DNA of 64,000 nt from an uncultured Eubacteriales bacterium (GCA_900317515.1 ONHA01000004.1:32571-96570), one strand, 5' to 3'; numbered from the stretch's first letter, positions 25,345-35,006 are shown. Notes: generated from the letters alone by a model not told the origin. Program-made: numbers and translations.

Positions 25345-26643
25345 ATGAAATCTTATACCCATGTCGTAGTTGATCCGCTCGGCATCCATGCACGTCCGGC
25401 AGCCCAGATCGCACAGGCCTGCGTGAACTTCCGCTCGTCGATCACCATCACCTGCGGTGAGCACAATGCCAACGGCAACAACGTTCTGCAGATCCTCGGT
25501 CTGCACGCGGTGAAGGGCTCCACGCTCCTCATCACAGCCGAAGGCGATGATGAGGAAGCAGCCATCGAAGCCATCTCCAGAATGCTGAAGGAAAAAGCTG
25601 CTCAGAAAAAACCGGTCGGCATTCTCAAGATCGCGTTTTTCGGAGCAAAAGACTACGACCACATCTTCTTCAACGAGCTTGCAAAAGACAAGGGCGAAGG
25701 CACCTACAACTGCGACATCAAGTACTTCTCCACGCGTCTCACACCGGAAACCGCTGCCCTTGCGAAGGGATATGACGCGGTTTGCATTTTCGTAAATGAC
25801 GAGTGCCCGAGAGCCGCTCTCGAGACGCTCAAGGAGTGCGGTGTCAGGCTGGTTCTCCTCCGCTGCGCCGGCTTCAACAACGTGGATATCGCGGCAGCCC
25901 GCGAATTCGGCATCACGGTTCTCCGTGTCCCGGCATACTCACCCTATGCGGTCGCCGAGCACGCGATGGCCATCATTCAGGCAGCCAACCGCCGTCTCAA
26001 CAAGGCCGTCAACAAGGTCCGTGACAACAACTTCGCGCTCAGCGGTCTTCTCGGCGTTGACCTCCACAACAAGGTCGCCGGCATCGTCGGCACCGGCAAG
26101 ATCGGCCAGTGCATGGCCCGCATCTGCAAGGGCTTCGGCATGACCGTCATCGGCTGGGACGCTTACCCGAACCAGGCGCTTGTGGATGAAGGTCTCCTGA
26201 CCTATGTGAGCAAGGACGAGCTGTTTGCCAAGTCCGACCTCATCTCCCTGCACGCACCGCTCATCATGGGCGACGGCGGCACCTACCATCTGATCAACAA
26301 GGCCGCGATCGATAAAATGAAAGACACGGTCATGCTTGTCAACACCGCCCGCGGCGGCCTGATCGACACCGAGGACCTCATCTCGGCGCTCAAGGAAGGC
26401 AAGTTCCACGCGGTCGCGCTCGACGTCTACGAGGGCGAGGATTCCAACGTCTATACGGACCACTCTGCCGATGCGATGATGAACGACATCACTGCCCGTC
26501 TCCAGATGTTCCCGCAGCTTATCCTCACCTCCCACCAGGCATTCTTCACCCGCGAAGCCCTGCAGGCGATCGCAGCCACGACCATGGAAAATGCCCGCAA
26601 CTTCAACGAAGGCAATCCGTACGGCATGGCGGAAGTCAAATAA
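25345..26643 (+). CDS. HPr domain fused to a D-lactate dehydrogenase (D-2-hydroxyacid dehydrogenase)
   Basis: 432 residues in one unbroken frame, with AGGAGG 8 bases before the ATG. Residues 1-88 are a complete HPr domain: LGIHARPAAQIAQ places His15 and Arg17 exactly as in HPr. Position 46 is Asn (NGNNVLQIL), where Firmicutes HPr has the regulatory Ser46. Residues about 95-432 are an LdhA-type dehydrogenase: GIVGTGKIGQ (NAD binding), VNTARGGLID (catalytic Arg), LDVYEGE (Glu) and LTSHQAFFTREA (His). It should reduce pyruvate to D-lactate with NADH. The HPr domain could let the PTS phosphorylate or bind it, tying fermentation to sugar uptake (inference). Own terminator. Confidence 0.93.
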   Translation: MKSYTHVVVDPLGIHARPAAQIAQACVNFRSSITITCGEHNANGNNVLQILGLHAVKGSTLLITAEGDDEEAAIEAISRMLKEKAAQKKPVGILKIAFFGAKDYDHIFFNELAKDKGEGTYNCDIKYFSTRLTPETAALAKGYDAVCIFVNDECPRAALETLKECGVRLVLLRCAGFNNVDIAAAREFGITVLRVPAYSPYAVAEHAMAIIQAANRRLNKAVNKVRDNNFALSGLLGVDLHNKVAGIVGTGKIGQCMARICKGFGMTVIGWDAYPNQALVDEGLLTYVSKDELFAKSDLISLHAPLIMGDGGTYHLINKAAIDKMKDTVMLVNTARGGLIDTEDLISALKEGKFHAVALDVYEGEDSNVYTDHSADAMMNDITARLQMFPQLILTSHQAFFTREALQAIAATTMENARNFNEGNPYGMAEVK

Positions 26644-26659
26644 TAGCATATATAAAAAC

Positions 26660-26695
26660 AGGCCGGAGGCTTCTCACGAAGCCCCCGGCTTTTTA
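26660..26695 (+). terminator. Terminator after the HPr-LDH gene
   Basis: GGCCGGAGGCTTC pairs with GAAGCCCCCGGCT (one mismatch) around TCAC, followed by TTTTTATTT. Confidence 0.85.
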
Positions 26696-26714
26696 TTTCC
26701 GTTTTTAAGTTGGT

Positions 26715-29700
26715 TTACACGGTTTTTTCTCCGTTCTCCTCGAACACTTCCGAGAGGATTCCGAAGAGCTTGTCGGCGACGATCGGCTTTAAGAGGTGGA
26801 AATCCATCCCTGCATTCATGCAGCGCTCCGTTGTCTCCTCGGAGGCATCCGCCGAAAGCGCGATGATCGGTATCGTCTCCGCGTCCGCGGTGACCGACTT
26901 TCTGATCTCCTCGGCCGCCTTGAAGCCGTCCATCACCGGCATCATGATATCCATGATCACCGCCTGGAAATGATACGGTCCCTTGAGCCGGAAGAGGTCG
27001 AGCGCTTCCTTTCCGTCCCGGGCCAGCTCGGAATGGATCCCCTTTGTTGCCAGGATCCTGATGATGACTTCCGCGTTGATGGCGTTGTCCTCGGCGATCA
27101 GCACATTTTTCCCGTAGAGGATGCGGTCCTCATAGGTGACCGCCTGCTGGCGGTGCATGCGCACCTGCTCGGGGGTCGCGATATCGTAATGCATGATGAC
27201 CGTGAAGACGGTTCCCTCACCCTTTTCGCTGCGGCAGGTGATGCTCCCGCCCAGCAGATTGACGAGGCTTCGTACGATGTAGAGCCCGAGTCCGGTTCCG
27301 GAGTGGGCGCCGCCCTCCTCCACCTCCTGGGTGAAGGGCTGGTACATCTTCTGCTGGAACGCGGTGCTCATGCCTCTGCCCGAATCCGCGATCACATAGC
27401 GGTGTTCGATCTCGTTCCCGTTGTAGCTGACATAGGTTGTCAGAGAGACTTTTCCGTTCTCCGGTGTGAATTTCACGGCATTGGAGAGCAGGTTCAGAAG
27501 GATCCGCGAGACATGCTCCGTGTCGACGAGCGCATACTGGCTCTTGCAGCCGTGAACCGCACAGGAGAAATCCACATGCGCCTTGCGGGCCCGCTCCTCG
27601 ATGATCGTGGAGACCTCCCTGATCACGGAATCCTCGATCACGGGCGTGCTCACCGAGACGATCTTGCCTGCGTTGATGCGGCTCGTCTCGAGGACCTCCT
27701 CGATGAGGCCGGTCAGATAACCGCAGGAAATGCGGATCTTCTCCAGATTGTCCCTGGCTTCCTGCGGAAGCGAATCCATGCGGAGCGTGAGATCCGTAAG
27801 ACCCGAGATTGCCGTCATCGGCGTCCTCATATCGTGGCTCATATGGGAGAGGAATGCCTCCTTCTCCTGACCCGACCGGACCGCCTCCTTGAGGGCCTCC
27901 GCCATCGCGTCGATCTGCTTCTGGTCGTCCACCTTCTTGGTCGTATCGACAAATGTGATGACCAGGCCTTCCGCTTCCTTCCTTTCATTGCTCGCATCCC
28001 TCTCCGAAAGATTTGTTCTGTACGGAGAGATGCGGATAAGGTATGTCTTACCCATGACCGAAGCACAGTGATGCTCGGTCGCCTCATTGGTGCGAAGCAC
28101 CTCGCGGCAGAGCTCCATGAGATCGATCACCGCGAAGTTGTAGGAAATATACCTGAGGCTCCGCCCGACATCCTGCTCAGCGACGTTGAACTCCTTGGCG
28201 ATGTACTCCGTGTACTTGCGGATATTGAGGTTCCGGTCGACCATCATGATGCCGATCAGGGTCGTCGACAGGAAGTTCGCCATATCGTTGTTGACCCCGA
28301 CGAGCTCATTGACCTTGCTCTGATACTCGGCATTGACCGTGTAGAGCTCCTCGTTGACCGACTGCAGCTCCTCGTTGGAGCTCTGGAGTTCCTCGTTGGC
28401 GGTCAGCAGCTCTTCATTTGCCGCCTGCAGCTCGGCGTTGACCGACTCAAGCTCGGTAACCGTGCGGCGCAGGTCGTCTCTGGCCTGCTTGAGTTCCTTC
28501 TCAAGGTTGGCAATCTGGCTTGCGGCAGCCGTATCGATCTCGTAGCGGATCGTATCCGGATCTTCCTCCTCTCTTCCGCGGATAAAGGCGGCGGCGATAA
28601 AACCGGTATCCTCCCCGACCTTGTCCATGATCGGCTGGGCGACCACCTTGATAAGTTCCGGCTTTTCGTCAAATACAACCGGAACATCATTGTAAATGAC
28701 CCTGTCATTGCTGCTTCTCGCCTCCCGAAGGGCGGTTGAGAGCGCGATTTTCAGGTCATTGCGGATGAGCGAGAAGATGTCCAGCGTAACCCCGCCGGAG
28801 GGGATGCTGATATAATCCGTGCAGTCCCCGTAGCTGTGGACAAGTTCATTTTTCTCATTGACAAGAATGCACGGCGGCAGCAGGGTCTCAAGCACTTTGG
28901 TGTCGAGCTCCCCTGTCTTGTAGGACACATCCTGATAGGGACGCGTTTCCGGGATGATGATCGGATCGATGATGTTGTCCGCCAGACGCATCGCATAGTT
29001 GAGCCGCTCATGGACCGGCGCCCGGCCCGCTGCATAGTGGGTAAATATCTTCTCGTTGGCGCACTGTACACGGAACACGTCGTCGTAATCGATCACGGAC
29101 TCCGATCTTCCGAGGAACAGGGTGCCCCCGTCGTTTAAGGCCATGTGGAAAATGGCAAAGAGGCTCCTCTGCAGCGTCGTCTGGAAATAGATGAGCAGGT
29201 TCCGGCAGCTGATGAGATCGAGCTTGCCGAACGGCGGATCCTGGAACACATTGTGCTGGGCAAAGATGATCATCTTCCGGATATCATGCCGGATCACATA
29301 CTTGTTGCCCTTCCTCGTAAAGTACCGGGACAGGCGGTTCAGGCTGACGTCCTCTATGATGTTGTCCCCGTAAATACCGCGGTTCGCCTGCATGATCGCG
29401 TCGGAATCGAGGTCTGTCGCGAAGATCTTCACATCACGCCGCATGCCCAGCTCTTCCATGACCTCCGAGAAGAGGATCGCGATCGAGTAGGCCTCCTCAC
29501 CGGTCGAACAGCCGGCCACCCAGACGCGGATCTGATCGCCCTGCCTTGCATTTTTCACCAGGTTCGTGATGACCCGTTCTTTCAGGACCTCAAAGTAGTC
29601 CGCGTCTCTGAAAAATGAAGTGACCCCGATCAGCACCTCCTTGGCCAGCAGCCTCGCCTCCTCCGGGTTATTGCTCAGGTAATTCACATATTCCCGGAGG

Positions 29701-30455
29701 TTCCGGCTGTGGGTCAGGACAAGTCTGCGCTCGATGCGGCGCAGGATCGTCGTCTGCTTATAGTAGGCGTAATTGACATTCGTGACGTCCTTCAGGATCG
29801 TGAAGATCTGGGACATGAGATCCGCATCCGTCAGAAGCTGGCGGCTCGACGTCACGGCGAGGGAATTTGCGATATGGGAGAGCTCTCTCGCTATGCTGTC
29901 CGGATTCAGGACAAGATCAACAAAGCCGGTCGCAATCGCATTGCGCGGCATCCCGTCAAACTTGGCGCTCTCCGGCGACTGGACGATGATCATGCCGTTC
30001 CGTTCCTTGATCGACCGGATCCCGTTGGTTCCGTCCGAGCCGGTTCCCGACAGAATCACCGCTACCGCCCGGTTCTCGTAGGCCGAGGCGAGCGAACGGA
30101 AAAAGATATCGATCGGGTGGTTGATCTTGGCATGATTGTACTCGCTTAACTTCAGCGTGTCCGAATCGATCTCCAAATTATATTTCGGCGGGATCATATA
30201 GATCGAGTTGCGCTCGACCCGCATTCCGTCCTTGGCTTCCCGGACCGGCATGACCGTGTATTTTCCGAGGATATCCGAGAGCAGGCTCTTGTGGTCCGGT
30301 GCCAGATGCTGGATGATGACAAATGCCATCCCCGTGTTGCTCGGAAGAAATGTCAGAAACTGCTGAAGGGCCTCGAGCCCTCCGGCTGACGCCCCTATTC
30401 CGACAACACAGTTCGGCGGTATTTCACGTGAGAGACCGACTGGTGAATATTCCAT
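26715..30455 (-). CDS. CheB-CheR-PAS hybrid histidine kinase with receiver domain
   Basis: 1,246 residues in one frame. CheB methylesterase (about 15-195) has its triad in GIGASAGG, IIQHLAPDH and LSGTGSDGTNG. CheR methyltransferase (about 215-480) has WVAGCSTGEEAYSIA. A first PAS-like region is followed by a coiled coil of EEL/NEEL repeats (about 655-735), a PAS domain (about 740-850), a HisKA with the phospho-His in SHMSHDMRTPM, an HATPase (NLLSNAVKFTPENG, GTGLGLYIV), and a C-terminal receiver (VLIAEDNAINA, MDIMMPVMDG). This is the CheB/CheR fusion sensor type. No chemoreceptor or CheA/W genes are near, so the input and output are unknown. Confidence 0.93.
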   Translation of the reverse strand: MEYSPVGLSREIPPNCVVGIGASAGGLEALQQFLTFLPSNTGMAFVIIQHLAPDHKSLLSDILGKYTVMPVREAKDGMRVERNSIYMIPPKYNLEIDSDTLKLSEYNHAKINHPIDIFFRSLASAYENRAVAVILSGTGSDGTNGIRSIKERNGMIIVQSPESAKFDGMPRNAIATGFVDLVLNPDSIARELSHIANSLAVTSSRQLLTDADLMSQIFTILKDVTNVNYAYYKQTTILRRIERRLVLTHSRNLREYVNYLSNNPEEARLLAKEVLIGVTSFFRDADYFEVLKERVITNLVKNARQGDQIRVWVAGCSTGEEAYSIAILFSEVMEELGMRRDVKIFATDLDSDAIMQANRGIYGDNIIEDVSLNRLSRYFTRKGNKYVIRHDIRKMIIFAQHNVFQDPPFGKLDLISCRNLLIYFQTTLQRSLFAIFHMALNDGGTLFLGRSESVIDYDDVFRVQCANEKIFTHYAAGRAPVHERLNYAMRLADNIIDPIIIPETRPYQDVSYKTGELDTKVLETLLPPCILVNEKNELVHSYGDCTDYISIPSGGVTLDIFSLIRNDLKIALSTALREARSSNDRVIYNDVPVVFDEKPELIKVVAQPIMDKVGEDTGFIAAAFIRGREEEDPDTIRYEIDTAAASQIANLEKELKQARDDLRRTVTELESVNAELQAANEELLTANEELQSSNEELQSVNEELYTVNAEYQSKVNELVGVNNDMANFLSTTLIGIMMVDRNLNIRKYTEYIAKEFNVAEQDVGRSLRYISYNFAVIDLMELCREVLRTNEATEHHCASVMGKTYLIRISPYRTNLSERDASNERKEAEGLVITFVDTTKKVDDQKQIDAMAEALKEAVRSGQEKEAFLSHMSHDMRTPMTAISGLTDLTLRMDSLPQEARDNLEKIRISCGYLTGLIEEVLETSRINAGKIVSVSTPVIEDSVIREVSTIIEERARKAHVDFSCAVHGCKSQYALVDTEHVSRILLNLLSNAVKFTPENGKVSLTTYVSYNGNEIEHRYVIADSGRGMSTAFQQKMYQPFTQEVEEGGAHSGTGLGLYIVRSLVNLLGGSITCRSEKGEGTVFTVIMHYDIATPEQVRMHRQQAVTYEDRILYGKNVLIAEDNAINAEVIIRILATKGIHSELARDGKEALDLFRLKGPYHFQAVIMDIMMPVMDGFKAAEEIRKSVTADAETIPIIALSADASEETTERCMNAGMDFHLLKPIVADKLFGILSEVFEENGEKTV

Positions 30456-30478
30456 AACAGCTCCTCCGTTACTTGTAT

Positions 30479-30539
30479 ATTCTGATCAGAATTATTTTAT
30501 ATATATCTATATATTATATCCAAATCAGACATTTGTCAA
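30479..30539 (-). promoter_or_regulatory. Promoter and downstream palindrome of the hybrid kinase gene
   Basis: TTGACA (30534-30539), 17-bp spacer, TAATAT (30511-30516) on the minus strand. The perfect 14-bp palindrome ATTCTGATCAGAAT (30479-30492) lies in the leader, about 20 bases after the -10 box and about 25 before the start codon, a likely operator. Confidence 0.7.
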
Positions 30540-30591
30540 TTTTGCACGAAAAAATATGCAAAAGTTTACAATGTATTCACGCATTACCTAC

Positions 30592-30620
30592 AAAAAAGGC
30601 AGCTCCCGAAGAGCCGCCTT
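30592..30620 (-). terminator. Terminator of the tldD-tldE operon
   Basis: A 10-bp stem with one G-T pair and a TTCG loop, followed by TTTTTT on the minus strand, ten bases after the tldE stop. Confidence 0.85.
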
Positions 30621-30629
30621 CTTCTTGCA

Positions 30630-31901
30630 TTAAGCCCCCGTGACGGTGAGCGTAAGGATCGTCACCGCGGGAATGATGTAGTTGTCGTACTGAACGGTCT
30701 CCCTTGAAAAATGAAGCCCGCGCCCCGCCTCATGCATATTCCCCGAGACGGAGCCGCCCGAGACGATCATCACCTCGCCGCCCCGGTGCAGGTACCCAAG
30801 GCGGATCTCGCCGGCAATGCTCCCGGTCATCGCGTCGACCTGGAAATCCGAGAACTCCACAATTTCGAGGAAGTCTCCCGAAAGGAGCTCGGATGACGTC
30901 TTTTCTCCTCCGGCCACCTCGAAGTTTCCGGCGATGAAGGAATCCGAAACGTTAAGGTAGCTCGCAAACTGACGGCTTCCCCAGAAATGCTCCGCCCTCG
31001 TATCCTTGATGATGGTAAGATCGCGAACCGGAGCCCCTTCCGGGTCGAACGGACAATTTCCGGAGGAATTGGGCAGAAATGCGCGCGCCGTGATCGTGAG
31101 CGCATCACCTTCCGCATCCCTGATGACGGGTTCTCCGATCTCATAGTCCGAGAGTCCCTGATACTTGTATCCGCAGCTCATCCGGTTTGCAAAATACTGG
31201 TAGACCTCCAGCGCCGCATCCGTCGTGAGCGCGATTGTCGCGGTCCCGAGCGCCGGCGTCTTCTTAGTTGTGAGACGGTCGCGCCCCTCACACAGCGTCC
31301 TTGCAAGCTTTTCCTTAAGGGCCTTGGCATCGCACGCGCCCGAGGTGTACATCCGGTAGAGCTCGATCTCGTGGTCTTCATTTTTCGCGTTGACGACCAC
31401 TTCGATCATGGACGACGGGTATGCGACCGTCACATCGATCCCGTTAGAATTAAGGAAGCGCCTTTTCTCACCGTTCACAAAGATCTCGTAGGAGTTTATG
31501 TACTCGGTCTCCGTCTCCGGCAGCTCCTGCATGGCCCTGATAAAGCTCTCCGCGATCTTACTCACATCAAACTCCGCGGCCTCTGCCTCCGTCTCTTTCT
31601 TCTCATTAAGCGTATAGACCGGGTTTTTGACAAGAGATGCCTGAAAAAGGAGCTTGTCGAGGATCGCCTGCGCCTCCTCCCTCGAGGCGGTCGGCGCGAT
31701 CTCGCTCACGGCGCTCCCCAGAAACTTTCCGTCCTCACTCTTTTTAAAGAGCTTCACGGAGGTGTGCTCCGTTCTCTTCACGCGGTTCTGATCCAGCTTA
31801 TGCTTTATAAAATAAAATTCCCAGCCGTAGTTTTCTACATCGGTGATCTCCCAGGCATCCGCCCCGGCATTTTTCACCAGTTCAATCAAAAAATCCTGCA
31901 T
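30630..31901 (-). CDS. pmbA: TldE/PmbA family protease subunit
   Basis: 423 residues. TldE lacks the metal-binding HExxxH of its partner and forms a heterodimer with it; none is seen here, as expected. The segment SSGNCPFDPEGAPVRDLTII and the C-terminal GGSVSGNMHEAGRGLHFSRE are typical of the family. TldD/TldE proteases degrade unfolded peptides and, in E. coli, mature microcin B17 and the CcdA antitoxin (established for TldDE). The start codon shares one base with the tldD stop (TAATG), so the subunits are co-translated. Confidence 0.9.
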   Translation of the reverse strand: MQDFLIELVKNAGADAWEITDVENYGWEFYFIKHKLDQNRVKRTEHTSVKLFKKSEDGKFLGSAVSEIAPTASREEAQAILDKLLFQASLVKNPVYTLNEKKETEAEAAEFDVSKIAESFIRAMQELPETETEYINSYEIFVNGEKRRFLNSNGIDVTVAYPSSMIEVVVNAKNEDHEIELYRMYTSGACDAKALKEKLARTLCEGRDRLTTKKTPALGTATIALTTDAALEVYQYFANRMSCGYKYQGLSDYEIGEPVIRDAEGDALTITARAFLPNSSGNCPFDPEGAPVRDLTIIKDTRAEHFWGSRQFASYLNVSDSFIAGNFEVAGGEKTSSELLSGDFLEIVEFSDFQVDAMTGSIAGEIRLGYLHRGGEVMIVSGGSVSGNMHEAGRGLHFSRETVQYDNYIIPAVTILTLTVTGA

Positions 31902-33334
31902 TATCCAAGCCTCGCTTTCGCCTTAAGATAGGGGCCGCCGTCCGCGACCTTGACCCACTCCTTGTAGCCTTTTCCGCAGCCGCCGCAGCCGAAGATTCCC
32001 CGGTCGGTGCTCGCCATGGAGACGGAACGGAGGAGATCCGGCACATAGCCGGTCATGACGATCGGGGCGACGATCTTCCCGGTCATCTTACCGTCCTTAA
32101 TCTCATATCCGCGCTCGATGATGCACTGGATTCCCCAGTGCTTGGGATCCTCCATACCGGACCGCATGCCGCAAAGAAGGTATCCGTGGTCGATGGAGGC
32201 GATCATGTCGTCAAGGTTGTCATTTCCCGAATCAAAGACCGTGTTGGTCATGCGGGTGTAGACTTTGTGCTCGAAATTCTGCCTCTTTCCGTTGCCGGTA
32301 GGCTTCGTCCCGAGGCGCTTTGCGGCCAGCGCATCGCAGATGCCTGTCTTCAGGATCCCGTGATCGATCTCGACGACATCGCCGGCAGGCGTTCCCTCGT
32401 CGTCGAAAGCGTAGGTCGTCACATTTGTCGCGCAGAGGGCGCCCTCGTGCATCGTGACAAGGTCGGAGCCGACCCGCTTACCGATATATTCCGCGCCGAG
32501 AGCTCTCCCCTTCACGAACATATCCATCTCGACGCCGTGGCCGAAGGCTTCGTGGGCGATCAGGCCGGAAACCTCGGGGCTTGTGATGATGTCGTACTCG
32601 CCGGGCTCGATCCGCTCCGCCAAAAGAAGCTCACCGACGACTTTCAGCGCGTCGTCCACCTTTTCGCGAAGCTGTTTAAAGAGCTCGGGACCGACACGGC
32701 CCGAGACGCCCGTATTGGTGTAGCTGTTCCTGCCGTCTTTTACCGCGATCGGGATGAGATTCCCCTCCGAGTAGACATAGCTCTGCCGAAGATCACGGTT
32801 TTTGGTGAGGAACATCTTGGAGATATGCGTCGACTGGGCATTCAGCCGCGCATCGATGAGCCCCTCCCCCTTCTCCATGGCGAGGTTCGAGATCTCGGTG
32901 AGCTCTGCAATCAGAGCTTCCTGGTCACAGGTCTCAGGCAAAGTTTCCGTCTCAAACTCTTCGAAAATGACAAGCGGCTCATCGTCCAGGACGTCCGTCT
33001 CATAGATTTCCGACCCGGTATTTTTCAGAACTTCAATCTGGGCGTCCATCGCCGCCGCGGCCTCCTCAGCCGCCTTCTCCGAATGGTCCGGATTAAAGTT
33101 GTTGAAGGCATACTCCGAAACCAGCCCGTGTTTCATCACGCGGATGACATTGCCGCGCTCGGTCGTCATTGTGGCGTTCGCCACCGCGACGGCCCGCTGC
33201 CCGACCGACATCCGAAAGCCGGAAGAGTCGGTGGATAAAATACTCACATAATCATATTTCTCACCGAGGAGCGCGACGATGCGCTTCATCGCCGGGGCGA
33301 TGCCGGTGAGATACGGTGAAAACGGTGCTTTCAT
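31901..33334 (-). CDS. tldD: TldD family metalloprotease subunit
   Basis: 477 residues. The zinc motif HEAFGHGVEMD (HExxxH type) lies at about residue 260, preceded by SPEVSGLIA, and the C-terminus ends with GIFGCGGCGKGYKEWV, the conserved glycine/cysteine-rich TldD ending. Together with TldE it forms a cytoplasmic barrel-like protease for small unfolded peptides. It is first in a two-gene operon; a modified peptide substrate is not encoded nearby. Confidence 0.93.
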   Translation of the reverse strand: MKAPFSPYLTGIAPAMKRIVALLGEKYDYVSILSTDSSGFRMSVGQRAVAVANATMTTERGNVIRVMKHGLVSEYAFNNFNPDHSEKAAEEAAAAMDAQIEVLKNTGSEIYETDVLDDEPLVIFEEFETETLPETCDQEALIAELTEISNLAMEKGEGLIDARLNAQSTHISKMFLTKNRDLRQSYVYSEGNLIPIAVKDGRNSYTNTGVSGRVGPELFKQLREKVDDALKVVGELLLAERIEPGEYDIITSPEVSGLIAHEAFGHGVEMDMFVKGRALGAEYIGKRVGSDLVTMHEGALCATNVTTYAFDDEGTPAGDVVEIDHGILKTGICDALAAKRLGTKPTGNGKRQNFEHKVYTRMTNTVFDSGNDNLDDMIASIDHGYLLCGMRSGMEDPKHWGIQCIIERGYEIKDGKMTGKIVAPIVMTGYVPDLLRSVSMASTDRGIFGCGGCGKGYKEWVKVADGGPYLKAKARLG

Positions 33335-33444
33335 AGCATCTCCTTTCTTAAGTCGTAAGGCTTAGCATATCATATTTTTCCGGAAGAAACAATGGATTCG
33401 GAAACGGTTTCTCCATGAAATCCGCCTCCGCCATCGGTCCGCCC

Positions 33445-33473
33445 TACACAACCCTGCCTTTTTGTGCTATAAT
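33445..33473 (+). promoter_or_regulatory. Probable promoter of the 5'-nucleotidase-like gene
   Basis: A perfect TATAAT (33468-33473) with a weak -35 (TACACA, 33445-33450) at 17 bp; the leader is about 35 bases. Confidence 0.5.
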
Positions 33474-33514
33474 TAGTACAATCTTTTCAAAAAACAAAAA
33501 CGGAGGTTTCTGCC

Positions 33515-34981
33515 ATGGACGATACCATCAAAAAACTGACGATCCTGCACACCAACGATCTTCACGGTGATTTTCTCCCGAAGATGAGAGACGGTAAGGA
33601 AGTCGGCGGCCTTGCCCGCCTCTCCGGCTATGTCAGCAAGATCCGGAGAGAAAAGAAAAACGTAATCTATGCCATGGCGGGCGACATGTTCCGAGGTTCC
33701 GTGATCGATTCCGAGTACCATGGGCTCTCCACCATCAACCTCATGAACAATCTGCGCCCGGACGTGGCAACTATCGGTAATCACGAGGTGGACTACGGGT
33801 TCGCCCACCTGCTCTTTCTCGAAAAATGCGCCAAGTTCCCCATCGTAAATGCAAACCTCTTCATCACCCTGAACAACTCCAGAGTCTTTACGCCTTACAT
33901 TAACATCGACATTGACGGCTTGCGAATCATGTTCATAGGGATCCTCACCGAGGAAGTGCTCGCCTCGACAAAATGCGAAAACATCATCGGCACCTTCATC
34001 AACCTGGAAGCCGCCGCGAAGGAGGTCGGCATCATCTGCGACAACTACCGGACCGTGCGGACGGACATGACGGTCCTTCTCACCCACATCGGCTTTGAAA
34101 ATGATGTAAAGCTCGCCCAAATGCTCGACCCGGACTGGGGCGTCGACCTCATCATCGGCGGCCATTCGCACACCTTCATGGACAAGCCCGAGGTTGTAAA
34201 CGGCGTTCCGATCGTCCAGGCCGGATCCGGCTCAGGCGTTATCGGCCGATTTGATATCCAGTATGACCAGGCATCCAAAAAGATCGAGGATCTCCGCTGG
34301 AAATGCGTCCCGATCAACGAGGACACGGCCCCCGTCGATACGATCATGGAAGAACTCATCGACAGTTACCGCACGGAGACCGACAGAAAATACAAGCGCG
34401 TCGTCACCCGCTGGGCGAGAAAGCTCACGCACCCCTGCCGTGAGCAGGAAACGGAGATGGGCAATCTCTACGCGGATGTCCTCGCGGACGGCTCCAGCTT
34501 CGAGATTATGCTCTTCGGCTCCGGCAGCATCCGAAAGACCGAGCTGGGCCCGGTCATCGAATATCAGGACATGATTGAAAATACGCCCTTCGAGGACGTC
34601 ATCTACATGATCGAGGTCACGGGTGCCCAGTGGCGGCGCATGGTACAGTACCTGATGCGCGATGAGGCATGGCTTGGAGAGACCGAATTCTACCAGGTCT
34701 CGAAGGGGGTCAAAATCGTCTACCGCAAGTCAACCCATACCATTGAGGAACTCAGCTTCAAGGGAAAGCCCGTAACGGACGATATGCGCCTTAAGCTCGG
34801 GCTCCAGGCTTATCATTTCAAGAATTTCGACAAGTTTTTCGGAGTTCCGCTCGAGGAGGTCAAAAGAAACATGAAGCCCCGTGTATGCGCTTCCTCTCAG
34901 AACAACATCATCGAGGAGTATTTCTGCACCAACAACGGCCTGGACGCGCAGGTGGAGGGACGTATCACGATTCTCGACTGA
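33515..34981 (+). CDS. 5'-nucleotidase/2',3'-cyclic phosphodiesterase family protein without signal peptide
   Basis: 488 residues. The N-terminal calcineurin-like metallophosphatase has its motifs in order: ILHTNDLHGDF, MAGDMFRGS, TIGNHEVDYG, LLTHIGFEND and IIGGHSHTFMD. The C-terminal 5'-nucleotidase domain (from about 300) includes GNLYADVLA and TPFEDVIYMIEVTG. UshA-type enzymes are normally exported, but this one starts right at the catalytic domain (MDDTIKKLTILHTND), so it should act in the cytoplasm. Strong SD CGGAGG. Single gene with its own terminator. Confidence 0.9.
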   Translation: MDDTIKKLTILHTNDLHGDFLPKMRDGKEVGGLARLSGYVSKIRREKKNVIYAMAGDMFRGSVIDSEYHGLSTINLMNNLRPDVATIGNHEVDYGFAHLLFLEKCAKFPIVNANLFITLNNSRVFTPYINIDIDGLRIMFIGILTEEVLASTKCENIIGTFINLEAAAKEVGIICDNYRTVRTDMTVLLTHIGFENDVKLAQMLDPDWGVDLIIGGHSHTFMDKPEVVNGVPIVQAGSGSGVIGRFDIQYDQASKKIEDLRWKCVPINEDTAPVDTIMEELIDSYRTETDRKYKRVVTRWARKLTHPCREQETEMGNLYADVLADGSSFEIMLFGSGSIRKTELGPVIEYQDMIENTPFEDVIYMIEVTGAQWRRMVQYLMRDEAWLGETEFYQVSKGVKIVYRKSTHTIEELSFKGKPVTDDMRLKLGLQAYHFKNFDKFFGVPLEEVKRNMKPRVCASSQNNIIEEYFCTNNGLDAQVEGRITILD

Positions 34982-35006
34982 TCCGGTTCTTAAAAATGAG
35001 CAGCAT

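Noticed and set aside
28330-28450. Repeated CTCCTCGTTG-like units
   Set aside because: They encode the EEL/NEEL coiled coil of the hybrid kinase; not a CRISPR or other array.
26796-28739. 647-codon plus-strand frame opposite the hybrid kinase
   Set aside because: Mirror frame of the HATPase/HisKA/PAS part; rich in Arg, His, Asp and Leu, with no start site.
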